From IMG/VR virus record IMGVR_UViG_3300007510_000023, positions 1-38,444 of that record: a DNA stretch of 38,444 bases; one strand, 5' to 3'. The stretch's first letter is position 1. Each line of letters begins with the position of its first letter. The position numbers and the translations under genes were made by a program. The DNA comes from a virus. Below the pieces are notes generated by a model. It ran no database searches and had not been told where the DNA came from. It saw only the letters and a list, made by a program, of their open reading frames with translations. Positions 8,623 through 16,596 of this stretch are shown here, in pieces.

Positions 8623-11058
8623 TTAAAACCCCACTCTAGGACTAGGTTTTAATTTCTGTAAATCCCTAATAACGTCTAAACTAGCAGGTGATAGAGTTGG
8701 ATGCTTAACATCTGGCAAAGCTGGTCTACTATCTGTTCGGGCTTCTTTTAATTTTCGATTATACGTACCGTCAAATTGGGCTTGCTCCCGTGTATAAAAG
8801 TCTCCGTACTGCCAAATGTATGGTTCAAACCCGTCTTTAGTTTTAGTCGTAATGTATCTACCTGCTTCGTCAATAAAAGTATAAGAGTTCGGAGCAACTT
8901 TACGAAACCGAAGCGTACCATTCCTAAGCAGTTTAACAACATTAGCTGCACCATAAGGCGCACCTATAGCTTTGTATCCTTTATTCAACAAATCTTTATG
9001 ATGTAGTTGCCGAACATCATTACGAAAAGTATCTTGAGTAACCTCATTATTCGGGGCTACTAAATGATACCCTTTATATTTTAAAACTCCACCAAAAGCT
9101 TGATCTATGGCTTCGGGCAATATTTTCTCTGCGTTCTCTGGAACTCCGTCACTAAGAGTAAAAGTTAAATCTTTTACAATTTCTAACATATCCCCATAAG
9201 ATTCGGAATCCGCTGCATTAAATAGCCCTAAAGTTTCTTCTCTGTACGTTTCGTTAAATAATGAGCTGAGTGCGTTGTCCCACCCCTTATCATTCTGTCG
9301 CCCTTCTCGGCCTACTGCAACATTATTAGCTACTGTTTCAGAAACCGAAGCCAGTACTTTAGCTAAGGAAACTTCGAAGTTAGGCATACTCTGGTCTTTA
9401 AGACCCTCAAAGAAAGCATCATGGTCATCTCCGTAAGTTCGGTTAATCATTCTAGCAAACTGACCTTTCTGATTTAAATCCAACTTATCCCAAGAATCGA
9501 TAACTTGACGAGCGGTATCTCTAGATATACTGGCATTTACTTCGTTACCTCTGCCTTGGTCATTAACTTTAATGACGTCAGTATAAAACTGCTGAAAGAC
9601 TGTCTCCACTTCTGGAGTTAATATATTTTGCGGAGTTATATTAGTAGGTAGAGGCTCTACTAGTCCCTGACTTTCTGCTCCTTCTCTGGAATTTAAACTC
9701 CACAATGCCGCGTCTTTATCCCATTGTTCTTCAATAAGATTCATTAACTGAGCTTCTGCAAGAGTCGCGTCTTTTCCCTTATGAGTGGCTTTATATAGTT
9801 TTTGTTCCGCTTGTGTCCAAGTTCGAGTAGTTTGGATAGTAGCTTTATTATTAATTATTACTTCTAAATCTTCCGCTAACAAAGCTGCATCAGTGTTAAA
9901 TTTAGTCTTTCCAAATACTGTATTCTGCGCTGTAGCGTTAACATTCTTTAGGTTATTCAGTACTCTTTGAATTTCTTCTGAACTTACATTACTATCTAAT
10001 GCTATAGATTTTAACTCGCGTCCTTCTTTAACAGCTCTTGCATGATTAAGTTTAGTAGCAGACAATTCATTTTCAAACATTTTCTTGAGCTTAGTTTCAA
10101 TATTATTTTTCATATTCATTTTTGAAGTTTCATCTAATCTGCCGCCAATTTTTTCATATGCTTCTTGTTCCATAGATAAAGTTTTATATGCTACCATAAG
10201 ATCATCTATAGATTTTTTACTTTGTAAATTTGCAACCGACATCAAATTATGGTAGCCTTGTTCTTCCATCCCTTGCCTACCTATTAATGTAGCTGCCGCT
10301 TTTTCTACTTCTGATAAGGAAGAATTCTGCACAGCCACAATCATTCTACCATAATCTTTTATGTCTTTAAAAGCTTTTATTCGTTCTTTATCCTGCTTTA
10401 ACCGATAAGCTTTTCCTTTCGTTTGAGCTGTTCGTAATTGCTTCGCAAATACTTCCTGAGCTTTTGCTACATTAACTTGTATGAATTTACCCCGTAAAAA
10501 ATCATCAGATATAGTGCTAGCTTCTGCTCGTATTGAAGCAGTCGCTTGATGTAAATGATAGTAAGGTTCTACATAATAAGCTGGTACAGTTCCGTCTAAT
10601 TTTAATCGAGTAGTACCATCCGGTAAGGCTTCTGTTTGCGTTCGGTACTTTTCCTCCCCTGGAAACTTAATGCTCTGTGGTAAGGTACTTAAATTAACAT
10701 CTCCATCAGGAGTAACTAAACTATTAAAATCTACAGAGGCTCTAGAACTATTAACATCTTGTCCCCACTGAGCATTATCTGCTTCTCTCTTTTGTAGAGC
10801 CTCAAGTTCGCGAGCGGCTTCTTTTTCTGCGGCTCTTTGTTCGTTTCGGATTCGGCGATCTTCTGCGTCGAGTCGACGCTGTTCAACTATATCCGCTTTT
10901 TTCTGAGCTTGAATATTAGCAGTTATATCTCTAAAACTTCCTGCTAAGTTGCTAAATCCTTGGGCTACACTACCATGTCCTGTATCAAACACCGCAACGG
11001 AAGGATCGATAGTCGCAAGAGATCGTCTAGAACCTCTTTTAAATGCTGGAATTTTCAT
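8623..11058 (-). CDS. Large internal virion protein, T7 gp15/gp16 position
   Basis: The 811-residue product has an N-terminal coiled-coil region (residues 45-95, alternating Arg/Glu/Ala) followed by a long helical, charged body and a Pro-containing C-terminus (KLKPSPRVGF). It follows the small gp14-like gene, as T7 gp15 and gp16 do. Start ATG 11058 is preceded by GAGGAT. Palindrome copy 11070-11087 sits immediately upstream, and a degenerate copy near 9270 is in frame. Four CTACCAT copies cluster in the upstream half of this gene (10191-10976). A structural or ejection function is inferred, not shown. Confidence 0.65.
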   Translation of the reverse strand: MKIPAFKRGSRRSLATIDPSVAVFDTGHGSVAQGFSNLAGSFRDITANIQAQKKADIVEQRRLDAEDRRIRNEQRAAEKEAARELEALQKREADNAQWGQDVNSSRASVDFNSLVTPDGDVNLSTLPQSIKFPGEEKYRTQTEALPDGTTRLKLDGTVPAYYVEPYYHLHQATASIRAEASTISDDFLRGKFIQVNVAKAQEVFAKQLRTAQTKGKAYRLKQDKERIKAFKDIKDYGRMIVAVQNSSLSEVEKAAATLIGRQGMEEQGYHNLMSVANLQSKKSIDDLMVAYKTLSMEQEAYEKIGGRLDETSKMNMKNNIETKLKKMFENELSATKLNHARAVKEGRELKSIALDSNVSSEEIQRVLNNLKNVNATAQNTVFGKTKFNTDAALLAEDLEVIINNKATIQTTRTWTQAEQKLYKATHKGKDATLAEAQLMNLIEEQWDKDAALWSLNSREGAESQGLVEPLPTNITPQNILTPEVETVFQQFYTDVIKVNDQGRGNEVNASISRDTARQVIDSWDKLDLNQKGQFARMINRTYGDDHDAFFEGLKDQSMPNFEVSLAKVLASVSETVANNVAVGREGRQNDKGWDNALSSLFNETYREETLGLFNAADSESYGDMLEIVKDLTFTLSDGVPENAEKILPEAIDQAFGGVLKYKGYHLVAPNNEVTQDTFRNDVRQLHHKDLLNKGYKAIGAPYGAANVVKLLRNGTLRFRKVAPNSYTFIDEAGRYITTKTKDGFEPYIWQYGDFYTREQAQFDGTYNRKLKEARTDSRPALPDVKHPTLSPASLDVIRDLQKLKPSPRVGF

Positions 11059-11088
11059 AGTATCCTCATGGTGTGTTGTCGCACCCCG

Positions 11089-11583
11089 TTAAAACGGAGA
11101 AGTATTAGGGAAATCAGATTTAAACGCATCCTGTACAAAAGGTGCGGCTTCTGCAGTAGCTTGGGCGAACTCGCCAAATGCACCTACTACTTTACCTTGG
11201 GCCGCGTTAACTTTGCCCTCTGCTGCCCCAACGGCAGATGCCCCCTGTAATCTTGTAACACGTTGTCTAGAAGCCCCGACAGTGTTGAGCCAAGCTAATT
11301 CTTCTAAACCTTTCTTTCTTAAATCTGCTAAGAAGATGGATTCAGATACTCCGCTTGTTCCGGAAGCTGCTGCTTTAGACCGAGCAGTTGCTAACAAGGC
11401 TGCATTTTCTTCTTCCTGAAGCCGGAGGTTCTCGGCAGTCTCTAACTCAATTGTTTCTGCATTAGCCTCAGCAATAGCGGCTGCTGACCTAACCTGCTTC
11501 TTTGCTTGCCTCTTTACTTGTACGGTACTATGTACTGCTGCACCTGCGGATATTACTGCCATTACTGGAACTACCCAAGGCAT
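11089..11583 (-). CDS. Small internal virion protein, T7 gp14-like
   Basis: The 164-residue product has an N-terminal hydrophobic segment (VVPVMAVISAGAAVHS), then a long Ala/Glu-rich amphipathic helix (about residues 30-85). A SGTSGVS turn and more Ala-rich helix follow. This matches internal virion protein B (gp14) families in length and pattern, and it lies just after tail tube B as in T7-like phages. The ribosome site AAGGAGG precedes ATG 11583. Assigned by pattern and order rather than by a conserved motif. Confidence 0.65.
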   Translation of the reverse strand: MPWVVPVMAVISAGAAVHSTVQVKRQAKKQVRSAAAIAEANAETIELETAENLRLQEEENAALLATARSKAAASGTSGVSESIFLADLRKKGLEELAWLNTVGASRQRVTRLQGASAVGAAEGKVNAAQGKVVGAFGEFAQATAEAAPFVQDAFKSDFPNTSPF

Positions 11584-11584
11584 A

Positions 11585-11971
11585 TCATACCTCCTTTATG
11601 TAAACTTTATCAGTATGTTTCTTAAACCCTAAAATTTTTAACCACCGCACTTGCTCATTGTTTGTAACATCGTCCGCTGCCAATATATAAATATTCTGTT
11701 TTACCATGTATTCTTTACTGATACGTTTTATTAACTTAACTATTTTAAGGGCGCGATCTTCTATACCTTTAACCATCAAAGCCGATACAAAACTCACCGA
11801 ACCTATTACATTTGATAAAAATACTATAATAGGTTTATCCTTATCCATAATAACTCCGGCATGAGTAGCTACTAAAATACTGTCTTCAATTACTTTTTTA
11901 GACGTATTAGGAACTACATCATTAAAATCCATTTCGTAAACAAGTCCTTCTGTATAAGGTAAGACTATCAT
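11585..11971 (-). CDS. GNAT-like protein, T7 gp13-type
   Basis: The 128-residue protein lies between tail tube B and the gp14-like gene, the position of T7 gp13 (internal virion protein A, DUF2833), whose family has a GNAT acetyltransferase-like fold. The sequence fits such a fold: IIVFLSNVIGSVSF for the central strand, then a charged helix, then ILAADDVTNNEQVRWLKILGFKK, close to the usual GNAT ending in which a residue run N-x-x-A/V-x-x-x-x-x-x-x-GF precedes the last strand. The acetyl-CoA loop (Q/R-x-x-G-x-G/A) is not evident, so an active enzyme is doubtful. Confidence 0.65.
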   Translation of the reverse strand: MIVLPYTEGLVYEMDFNDVVPNTSKKVIEDSILVATHAGVIMDKDKPIIVFLSNVIGSVSFVSALMVKGIEDRALKIVKLIKRISKEYMVKQNIYILAADDVTNNEQVRWLKILGFKKHTDKVYIKEV

Positions 11972-11972
11972 A

Positions 11973-13646
11973 TCAGTTCTGCTTCATCTGACCCATTAAA
12001 GCTAACACTGTAGTTTTAAAAGGTAAATCCTGTACAATGGTTACAGTCCCTTCCCTACTAAATCCTCTAGTAGGTACTTGTAAAAACTCTGTTCTTAGCG
12101 GTTCTGCTTCATCCATAGGTGTAATAGGAGATCGAGTTCCTGGACGTATACCGTTAATTTTTGGCACTATAGAATTATAAACATAAACAAAAAGTTTATT
12201 CCATCGTTTAAATAGCGATGCTGCAGAACCAGAAGGATCGCCTTTGTCTGTATTCAAACTCTGTAAAGTTCCAGTATATCCGTGACCTACTACAAATTCT
12301 AAACCGCCCCGAGCAAGAGTGCCGTTACCTGAGCCATCCAATGTGATAACTTCGCCAAAAGCTCCATCTACTAATACCGTCACTTCTTCATTTGCCAAAT
12401 GAGTAAACGGCCCAATGCTAGTAGTTAATGTGGCAGAGGTCTGAGTAGCATAGTGATCAAGATATTGCGAGCCTAACCGAACTACTTCCAACCCGCTATT
12501 CCTATTCACTAGCGCCCATAATTGACTTGTCCCGTTATATTGCAAATTGCATATATCTACAATTTCCGAATCATCGCCAAGGCTATGATCGTGCCAACCG
12601 AATATCTTAGAATCAAAATCATAAGTAATGCCTAAGAGTTTTCCAAGATCGGTAGAAGCCCACCCTATACTATCAGGTAAAGCAGAATAAGCAATTCTAT
12701 TAATATTATTTCCGTCTTCTGTTAAATGCTCTGCTATGAAAGATAAGTCTTTTGATGTCCATTGCTGACGTAGAGTTTCAAGACGATATGTAAACTCCCG
12801 CATTTTCCTACCATCCTGAGATACATGAAGAATTGAACTTGCCGCTTTTTCGCCTTGAATAAACAAAGACCCTTCGGAAGATTCCAAATCCGCTTGAATG
12901 TCACTGGGTGTGATGACACTCCCCGCCGCGGTGAGTAAGAATATCCCCCGTTCGGTTCCGAAAGTTAAATCCCGACCTTTAACAATCCACTGAATTTGAC
13001 CACGCTCGTCTAACGTTCGGTCAATAGCTTCATCATCAAGACCAGTTCCAGTATCAAAATCATAAAAACTACCAGAAGTGGAACCCCAATATCGCACATC
13101 ATCTCCTACGATATTAGCGAACCAAGACCTACCGTCAGCAAATCCTATTACTTTTGGCCAAACTGCACCTGTCCATTCTGTTGGAGCATTAGTTAAAGCC
13201 TGCGTTCCTGTAGTAAAAGGACTACCATGGGTTACGTGTTGCGGCGCAACTTCGCCTGTAACAAGAATAATTTTATCTTCGCCAGGAGGTTCGCCTTTCT
13301 GAATATCTTTAACCTGGGCATCAGTAGAGTAGGGTGAAACTAATCCTGTATCTGTAAGCAAATCCGCGGACAGTACCCGAATTTCGTCTTTAGTTACTAC
13401 TATAGCATAAGCCTCAGTTTTGCTCTTATTAAAGGCGATTATTCTACCATCGGTACTTGAGCCAGCCAATCGTTTTATATGCTGAAAACCTTTTCGAAAA
13501 TCTGCTGGCCCTTGAGGATATACTAAAAAATTAGACGCTTGCTTTACAGATTGCTGATAGCCCTCAACATCTGAACGAGCATACATTCTGGGGCTTATAG
13601 CCCCGCCTGAAAAAGACTGCTGTATAGGCTGGAATTTAGCGGCCAT
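11973..13646 (-). CDS. Tail tubular protein B (nozzle), T7 gp12-like
   Basis: The 557-residue product has the typical start of this family: QQSFSGGAISPRMYARSD, followed by a FLVYPQGPADFRKGF segment, corresponding to the S-GG-SP...R-D and N-x-x-x-x-x-GG-x-x-RPG features of gp12-like tail nozzle proteins. The rest is a beta-rich propeller-like body. It is shorter than T7 gp12 (794 residues) but close to many podovirus homologues. Its ATG overlaps the stop of the tail tube A gene (TAATG). The closing residues LALMGQMKQN precede an almost immediate start of the next gene. Family membership is well supported. Confidence 0.85.
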   Translation of the reverse strand: MAAKFQPIQQSFSGGAISPRMYARSDVEGYQQSVKQASNFLVYPQGPADFRKGFQHIKRLAGSSTDGRIIAFNKSKTEAYAIVVTKDEIRVLSADLLTDTGLVSPYSTDAQVKDIQKGEPPGEDKIILVTGEVAPQHVTHGSPFTTGTQALTNAPTEWTGAVWPKVIGFADGRSWFANIVGDDVRYWGSTSGSFYDFDTGTGLDDEAIDRTLDERGQIQWIVKGRDLTFGTERGIFLLTAAGSVITPSDIQADLESSEGSLFIQGEKAASSILHVSQDGRKMREFTYRLETLRQQWTSKDLSFIAEHLTEDGNNINRIAYSALPDSIGWASTDLGKLLGITYDFDSKIFGWHDHSLGDDSEIVDICNLQYNGTSQLWALVNRNSGLEVVRLGSQYLDHYATQTSATLTTSIGPFTHLANEEVTVLVDGAFGEVITLDGSGNGTLARGGLEFVVGHGYTGTLQSLNTDKGDPSGSAASLFKRWNKLFVYVYNSIVPKINGIRPGTRSPITPMDEAEPLRTEFLQVPTRGFSREGTVTIVQDLPFKTTVLALMGQMKQN

Positions 13647-14221
13647 TATCGTACCTTTATAAACGTATTAGAGGTTAACCTTTCCTGCGATCCCTGCAAT
13701 CCATCAGTTGCCGCGGCTTCATCAATATAAAACTCAACCTGCTGACTTAATGTAGTCTCACGTTTCATATCTTCGGTTAGTGTAATACATAACTTAGCGG
13801 CAATACTAGTATACAGTGCTCGAATAAATAAAGCCGAAAACTCTGTCGGGTCAGTAACTACCTTGATATATCGTAGATACGCTGGAACAGAATTTACAAG
13901 AAGGTACTGACCCTCCTGCAAGTATTCCATCCTGTTCTTTAAATCTGAATCTTCCCAAACTGCGATAGTTCTTAGATGGTTTCCGGGGAGTAGCACTTTA
14001 TAATCCCATCCGAACGCGGGAGTTTCTGCTGCCGCTGCTAACTGAATTCGATCAATAGCGAAAGACCAATCGGCTGCTTCTAGAAGTTCATTCCTAGCAG
14101 TTTCATAGACGTCCTCGCAAAGAACTGATTCGATAGAATCATCATCCCCTAACACTAGTATTCTATTTGCTGCTAATAATGCTAAGGCACTATTGCATAT
14201 ACTTACTTCTGAAACAGCCAT
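13646..14221 (-). CDS. Tail tubular protein A (gatekeeper), T7 gp11-like
   Basis: The 191-residue protein begins SEVSICNSALALLAANRI, then SIESVLCEDVYETARNELLEAADWSFAIDR. This is the signature of gp11-type tail tubular A proteins: an N-x-AL-x-x-LG helix, an acidic turn, then an A-x-x-x-x-Y-x-x-x-x-x-x-LL-x-x-x-x-W-x-FA helix. These form the ring joining portal and nozzle. Length is normal for the family. ATG 14221 is preceded by AAAGGCG, and its stop overlaps the gp12-like start. Confidence 0.88.
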   Translation of the reverse strand: MAVSEVSICNSALALLAANRILVLGDDDSIESVLCEDVYETARNELLEAADWSFAIDRIQLAAAAETPAFGWDYKVLLPGNHLRTIAVWEDSDLKNRMEYLQEGQYLLVNSVPAYLRYIKVVTDPTEFSALFIRALYTSIAAKLCITLTEDMKRETTLSQQVEFYIDEAAATDGLQGSQERLTSNTFIKVR

Positions 14222-14224
14222 GGT

Positions 14225-14506
14225 TTATTTCGCCTTTAGTTTTTTATTAAAAACTGTTCTGCCCTGCTCGTCTGGTTTTACTCGAGTATTTTTCTTAACC
14301 GGAGGTTTAACCGGAGGTTTAACCGGAGGTTTAACCGCTGCAGTTTTTCTAATATTCTTGTCTGCAAGAGTTAAGAAGTTCTCGACACAATCTTCACGGA
14401 TGTGCATTCTTTTAGCTATCACAGATAAAGGAACGCCTGCCCGAGCCTGTTTTTGAACCGAAGCTATCTCAGTAATTGTTATTGTTCTTCGTGGATGATT
14501 TGACAT
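14225..14506 (-). CDS. Small helix-turn-helix protein with PPVK repeats
   Basis: The 93-residue product has an N-terminal segment that looks like a helix-turn-helix (ITEIASVQKQARAGVPLSVIAKRMHIREDCVENFL). A linker of three VKPP units and a basic C-terminus (NKKLKAK) follow. The PPVK linker is encoded by three perfect 12-bp repeats at 14295-14330. It lies between the capsid and tail tube A genes, where some podoviruses have a small head completion or decoration gene. The predicted fold also allows a DNA-binding role. No family recognised. Confidence 0.6.
   Translation of the reverse strand: MSNHPRRTITITEIASVQKQARAGVPLSVIAKRMHIREDCVENFLTLADKNIRKTAAVKPPVKPPVKPPVKKNTRVKPDEQGRTVFNKKLKAK
14295..14330. 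repeat. Three tandem 12-bp repeats encoding VKPP
   Basis: The unit TTAACCGGAGGT occurs three times in tandem with a fourth partial copy to 14337. On the minus strand it encodes a repeated VKPP linker. Because the unit is a multiple of three, copy-number change would lengthen or shorten the linker without a frameshift. Confidence 0.9.
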
Positions 14507-14524
14507 ATTTATACCTCTTTTAGA

Positions 14525-14554
14525 TATACGGGGTGTGATAACACACCCCGTATA
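14525..14554. terminator. 13-bp perfect hairpin between capsid gene and downstream genes
   Basis: This is a member of the palindrome family with its arms extended: TATACGGGGTGTG, loop ATAA, then the exact complement. It lies between the capsid stop (14577) and the next leftward start (14506). On the minus strand there is no run of T after the stem, so a classical intrinsic terminator is not certain. It could cap capsid transcripts or attenuate downstream genes. Confidence 0.55.
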
Positions 14555-14576
14555 CGAAATGGTTATGAGTTAAAGA

Positions 14577-15494
14577 TTAGTCTGAGTTTTTAAAATGCCC
14601 CAGAACGATCTGTTCGTCTTCAACTCTGAGAGCATGAGCAGTCAGCTCAATAAATACCTGCCACATATAACTCAAGGTTGGGTTACGATCAATGATCACT
14701 TCTACATTGCCGTTGATGATAAGGTCGATTGCCATCTTTGTCATAAAGATGCAATAGATTTCTCCGGCGGAAGGTGCGGTCAGATAGTTGGAAACAATCC
14801 AAGTGAAGCCCATCCAGTTAGGTACAACACCATACTGGTTAAGGTCTTGGAGAGCTTTTGCGTTAACATAATCTGAACTGGTTGCAACAGCTAACGCCAT
14901 TAACTGACGAACCTGGACGGGAGATACCAAGGCAATCTTGGGCATATCCATCATGATCTCGTCTTCCATGAACTTTTGCTGAATCTGCTGAATCAAACTA
15001 AACGTTACTGCTGCGGAACCGTCCCCGACAATCTGACCAGCAGGAAAGGATACCGTAGAGCCATCTTCTGTAATGTCCGCAGAAGCTTCCTGAATAACCA
15101 GCCGATCCCAGAACCTACGAACCAGCATTGCTTGGGCAGTACGGTAGGCATTTTGGGGATCGATAAGCATTTTCAGCTTAGCTTCATTCTCAACGGTCAT
15201 GGTATGGTTAAAGGTATTCGGGGTGCTGGAACGTCTTTTCCAAGTGTCATCGTGGTACTGAGTTGCCCGTCTACTGCCAGATTTTTGATACATACCAAGA
15301 GCGGCTGTGTACCCTGTTTCCAGGCCAGTCTCTCCATCAGTATCCACTTTATCCAGTGTGTCTCGGGTATAGGTTTCAGCATTTGAAGATACTTCATTCA
15401 CATACTGACGAACTCGGGTATCTCCTTGCTGTGCTTCGTAAATCAACTGATCTTTATATTCAGTTATAAACGCATTATCAACGGAAATTGTCAT
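14577..15494 (-). CDS. Major capsid protein
   Basis: The 305-residue protein follows the scaffold gene, at the usual capsid place. The pattern fits podovirus HK97-fold capsids: an N-arm (FITEYKDQLIYEAQQGDTRVRQYV), a long spine helix region (ENEAKLKMLIDPQNAYRTAQAMLVRRFWDRLVIQEA), a beta-rich A-domain (IALVSPVQVRQLMA ... ALQDLNQYGVVPNWMGFTWIVSNYL) and a C-terminal strand (WQVFIELTAHALRVEDEQIVLGHF). DNA around it is richer in G+C and uses commoner codons than its neighbours, as expected for a highly expressed gene. The ribosome site is AGGGAG before ATG 15494. Confidence 0.85.
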   Translation of the reverse strand: MTISVDNAFITEYKDQLIYEAQQGDTRVRQYVNEVSSNAETYTRDTLDKVDTDGETGLETGYTAALGMYQKSGSRRATQYHDDTWKRRSSTPNTFNHTMTVENEAKLKMLIDPQNAYRTAQAMLVRRFWDRLVIQEASADITEDGSTVSFPAGQIVGDGSAAVTFSLIQQIQQKFMEDEIMMDMPKIALVSPVQVRQLMALAVATSSDYVNAKALQDLNQYGVVPNWMGFTWIVSNYLTAPSAGEIYCIFMTKMAIDLIINGNVEVIIDRNPTLSYMWQVFIELTAHALRVEDEQIVLGHFKNSD

Positions 15495-15523
15495 TTTATT
15501 TCTCCCTATGTGATGTCACACCC

Positions 15524-16393
15524 CTATGCACTTCGACCATAATGAGTAGTCTTAGTCGCATTCTCCGGATCAGCATACAGGTAAAGCTGTCGCATTCTCG
15601 CTTTCGCCGCCTTGTGATTTGGATCATGAATATTATTATAAGGATGTTTCTTATTACTCCGAATTTCGGAAATTTTAGCCTGTGCCTCAGATGGTTGCAT
15701 AGCTCCAGGTTTCTCACCATTGTGGTCGCCTGCTGCTGCTGCTTTCTCTGCGGATATTGCTTTTGTAAGGTTGTGCAACCAAGTTAAAGTGGCTGCATCG
15801 CCAAACTCAGCTACCTTTTTTAAAGCATCCGGTGCTCCTGTCTTCTCCATGAAAACGGAAACCGCACTTAGATTAGTATCGTGAACCGCGCCCCAAGTTT
15901 TTTGAAGTTCTGCCCGATCTCCTTTAAACGCTTGAATCCGTAATCGTTCGGAATCAACTGCGTCTTGGTGGATATCTTTCATAACTCCTTCAAACTGCTT
16001 TTGAGTCAGGTTATGGGTATGAGCCACAGTACGGAACTTATCTACAATGTCCGTATTCTTAGTCATACCTTCATCTACCTCTAGCTCAGGGGCAACATAC
16101 CCGTCTATCTCCTCCGGTGCTCCTAATATCCGCAGAGTAGAAACCACCGAATCCTCTTTATCTAGGTCAGGCGTACGCATAAGATGCGGGACTTTTGACT
16201 GTAGTTTCTCGTCAAAAGCTGTCCAATCGTCATCTCCTGCATCCTCATCAGGAACTCTCATTGCTTGCCCAATGTAAGTTTGTTGATCTTCAAGACGCTT
16301 AATAAGAGTCTCCTCATCTTTAACATCTTTAAAAACCTCTAACTTCTGAATCGCTTCGGGGTATGTTTCAACCCAGGTTTCACCATCTGCCAT
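15524..16393 (-). CDS. Scaffolding protein
   Basis: The 289-residue protein is very acidic and helical at its N-terminus (VKDEETLIKRLEDQQ, PDEDAGDDDWTAFDE), with a basic, Lys/Arg-rich C-terminal helix (HKAAKARMRQLY), which is the layout of phage scaffolds whose C-terminus binds the capsid. It is located between portal and capsid genes. Palindrome copy 15508 follows its stop. The opening WVETYPEAIQKLEVFKDVKDEETLIKRLEDQQTYIG pattern is shared by many podovirus scaffolds. Confidence 0.75.
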   Translation of the reverse strand: MADGETWVETYPEAIQKLEVFKDVKDEETLIKRLEDQQTYIGQAMRVPDEDAGDDDWTAFDEKLQSKVPHLMRTPDLDKEDSVVSTLRILGAPEEIDGYVAPELEVDEGMTKNTDIVDKFRTVAHTHNLTQKQFEGVMKDIHQDAVDSERLRIQAFKGDRAELQKTWGAVHDTNLSAVSVFMEKTGAPDALKKVAEFGDAATLTWLHNLTKAISAEKAAAAGDHNGEKPGAMQPSEAQAKISEIRSNKKHPYNNIHDPNHKAAKARMRQLYLYADPENATKTTHYGRSA

Positions 16394-16395
16394 GG

Positions 16396-16596
16396 TTAAT
16401 CTCCTTTACTGTAATCAATTAAATCTTCTATTAAATCTCGTTGCCCGCCTATTCGAGCCATCTCTAACGAATTATCACTATAGCTCGGAACATTATAGTA
16501 CATCTCTTTTAAAATGTCCAAAGCTGTTAAACCTTCATCCGTACTAAGCCAACCTTTTAAATGCCTGACTTGTTCTTTACTGCTGAGTTCTGCCAC
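16396..16596 (-). CDS. Small head-region protein, Bbp19-like
   Basis: The 66-residue helical protein is read from GTG 16596 with GGAGG seven bases upstream. It overlaps the C-terminal codons of the portal gene by 20 bases. The pattern LKGWLSTDEGLTALDILKE ... EMARIGGQRDLIEDLI resembles Bbp19-type small proteins found next to podovirus portal genes, in which a G-x-R motif precedes the last helix. The function of that family is not known to me. Confidence 0.65.
   Translation of the reverse strand: MAELSSKEQVRHLKGWLSTDEGLTALDILKEMYYNVPSYSDNSLEMARIGGQRDLIEDLIDYSKGD

Noticed and set aside
14625-15787. Several rightward open frames opposite the capsid and scaffold genes
   Set aside because: They are shadows of strongly coding leftward genes without start signals.
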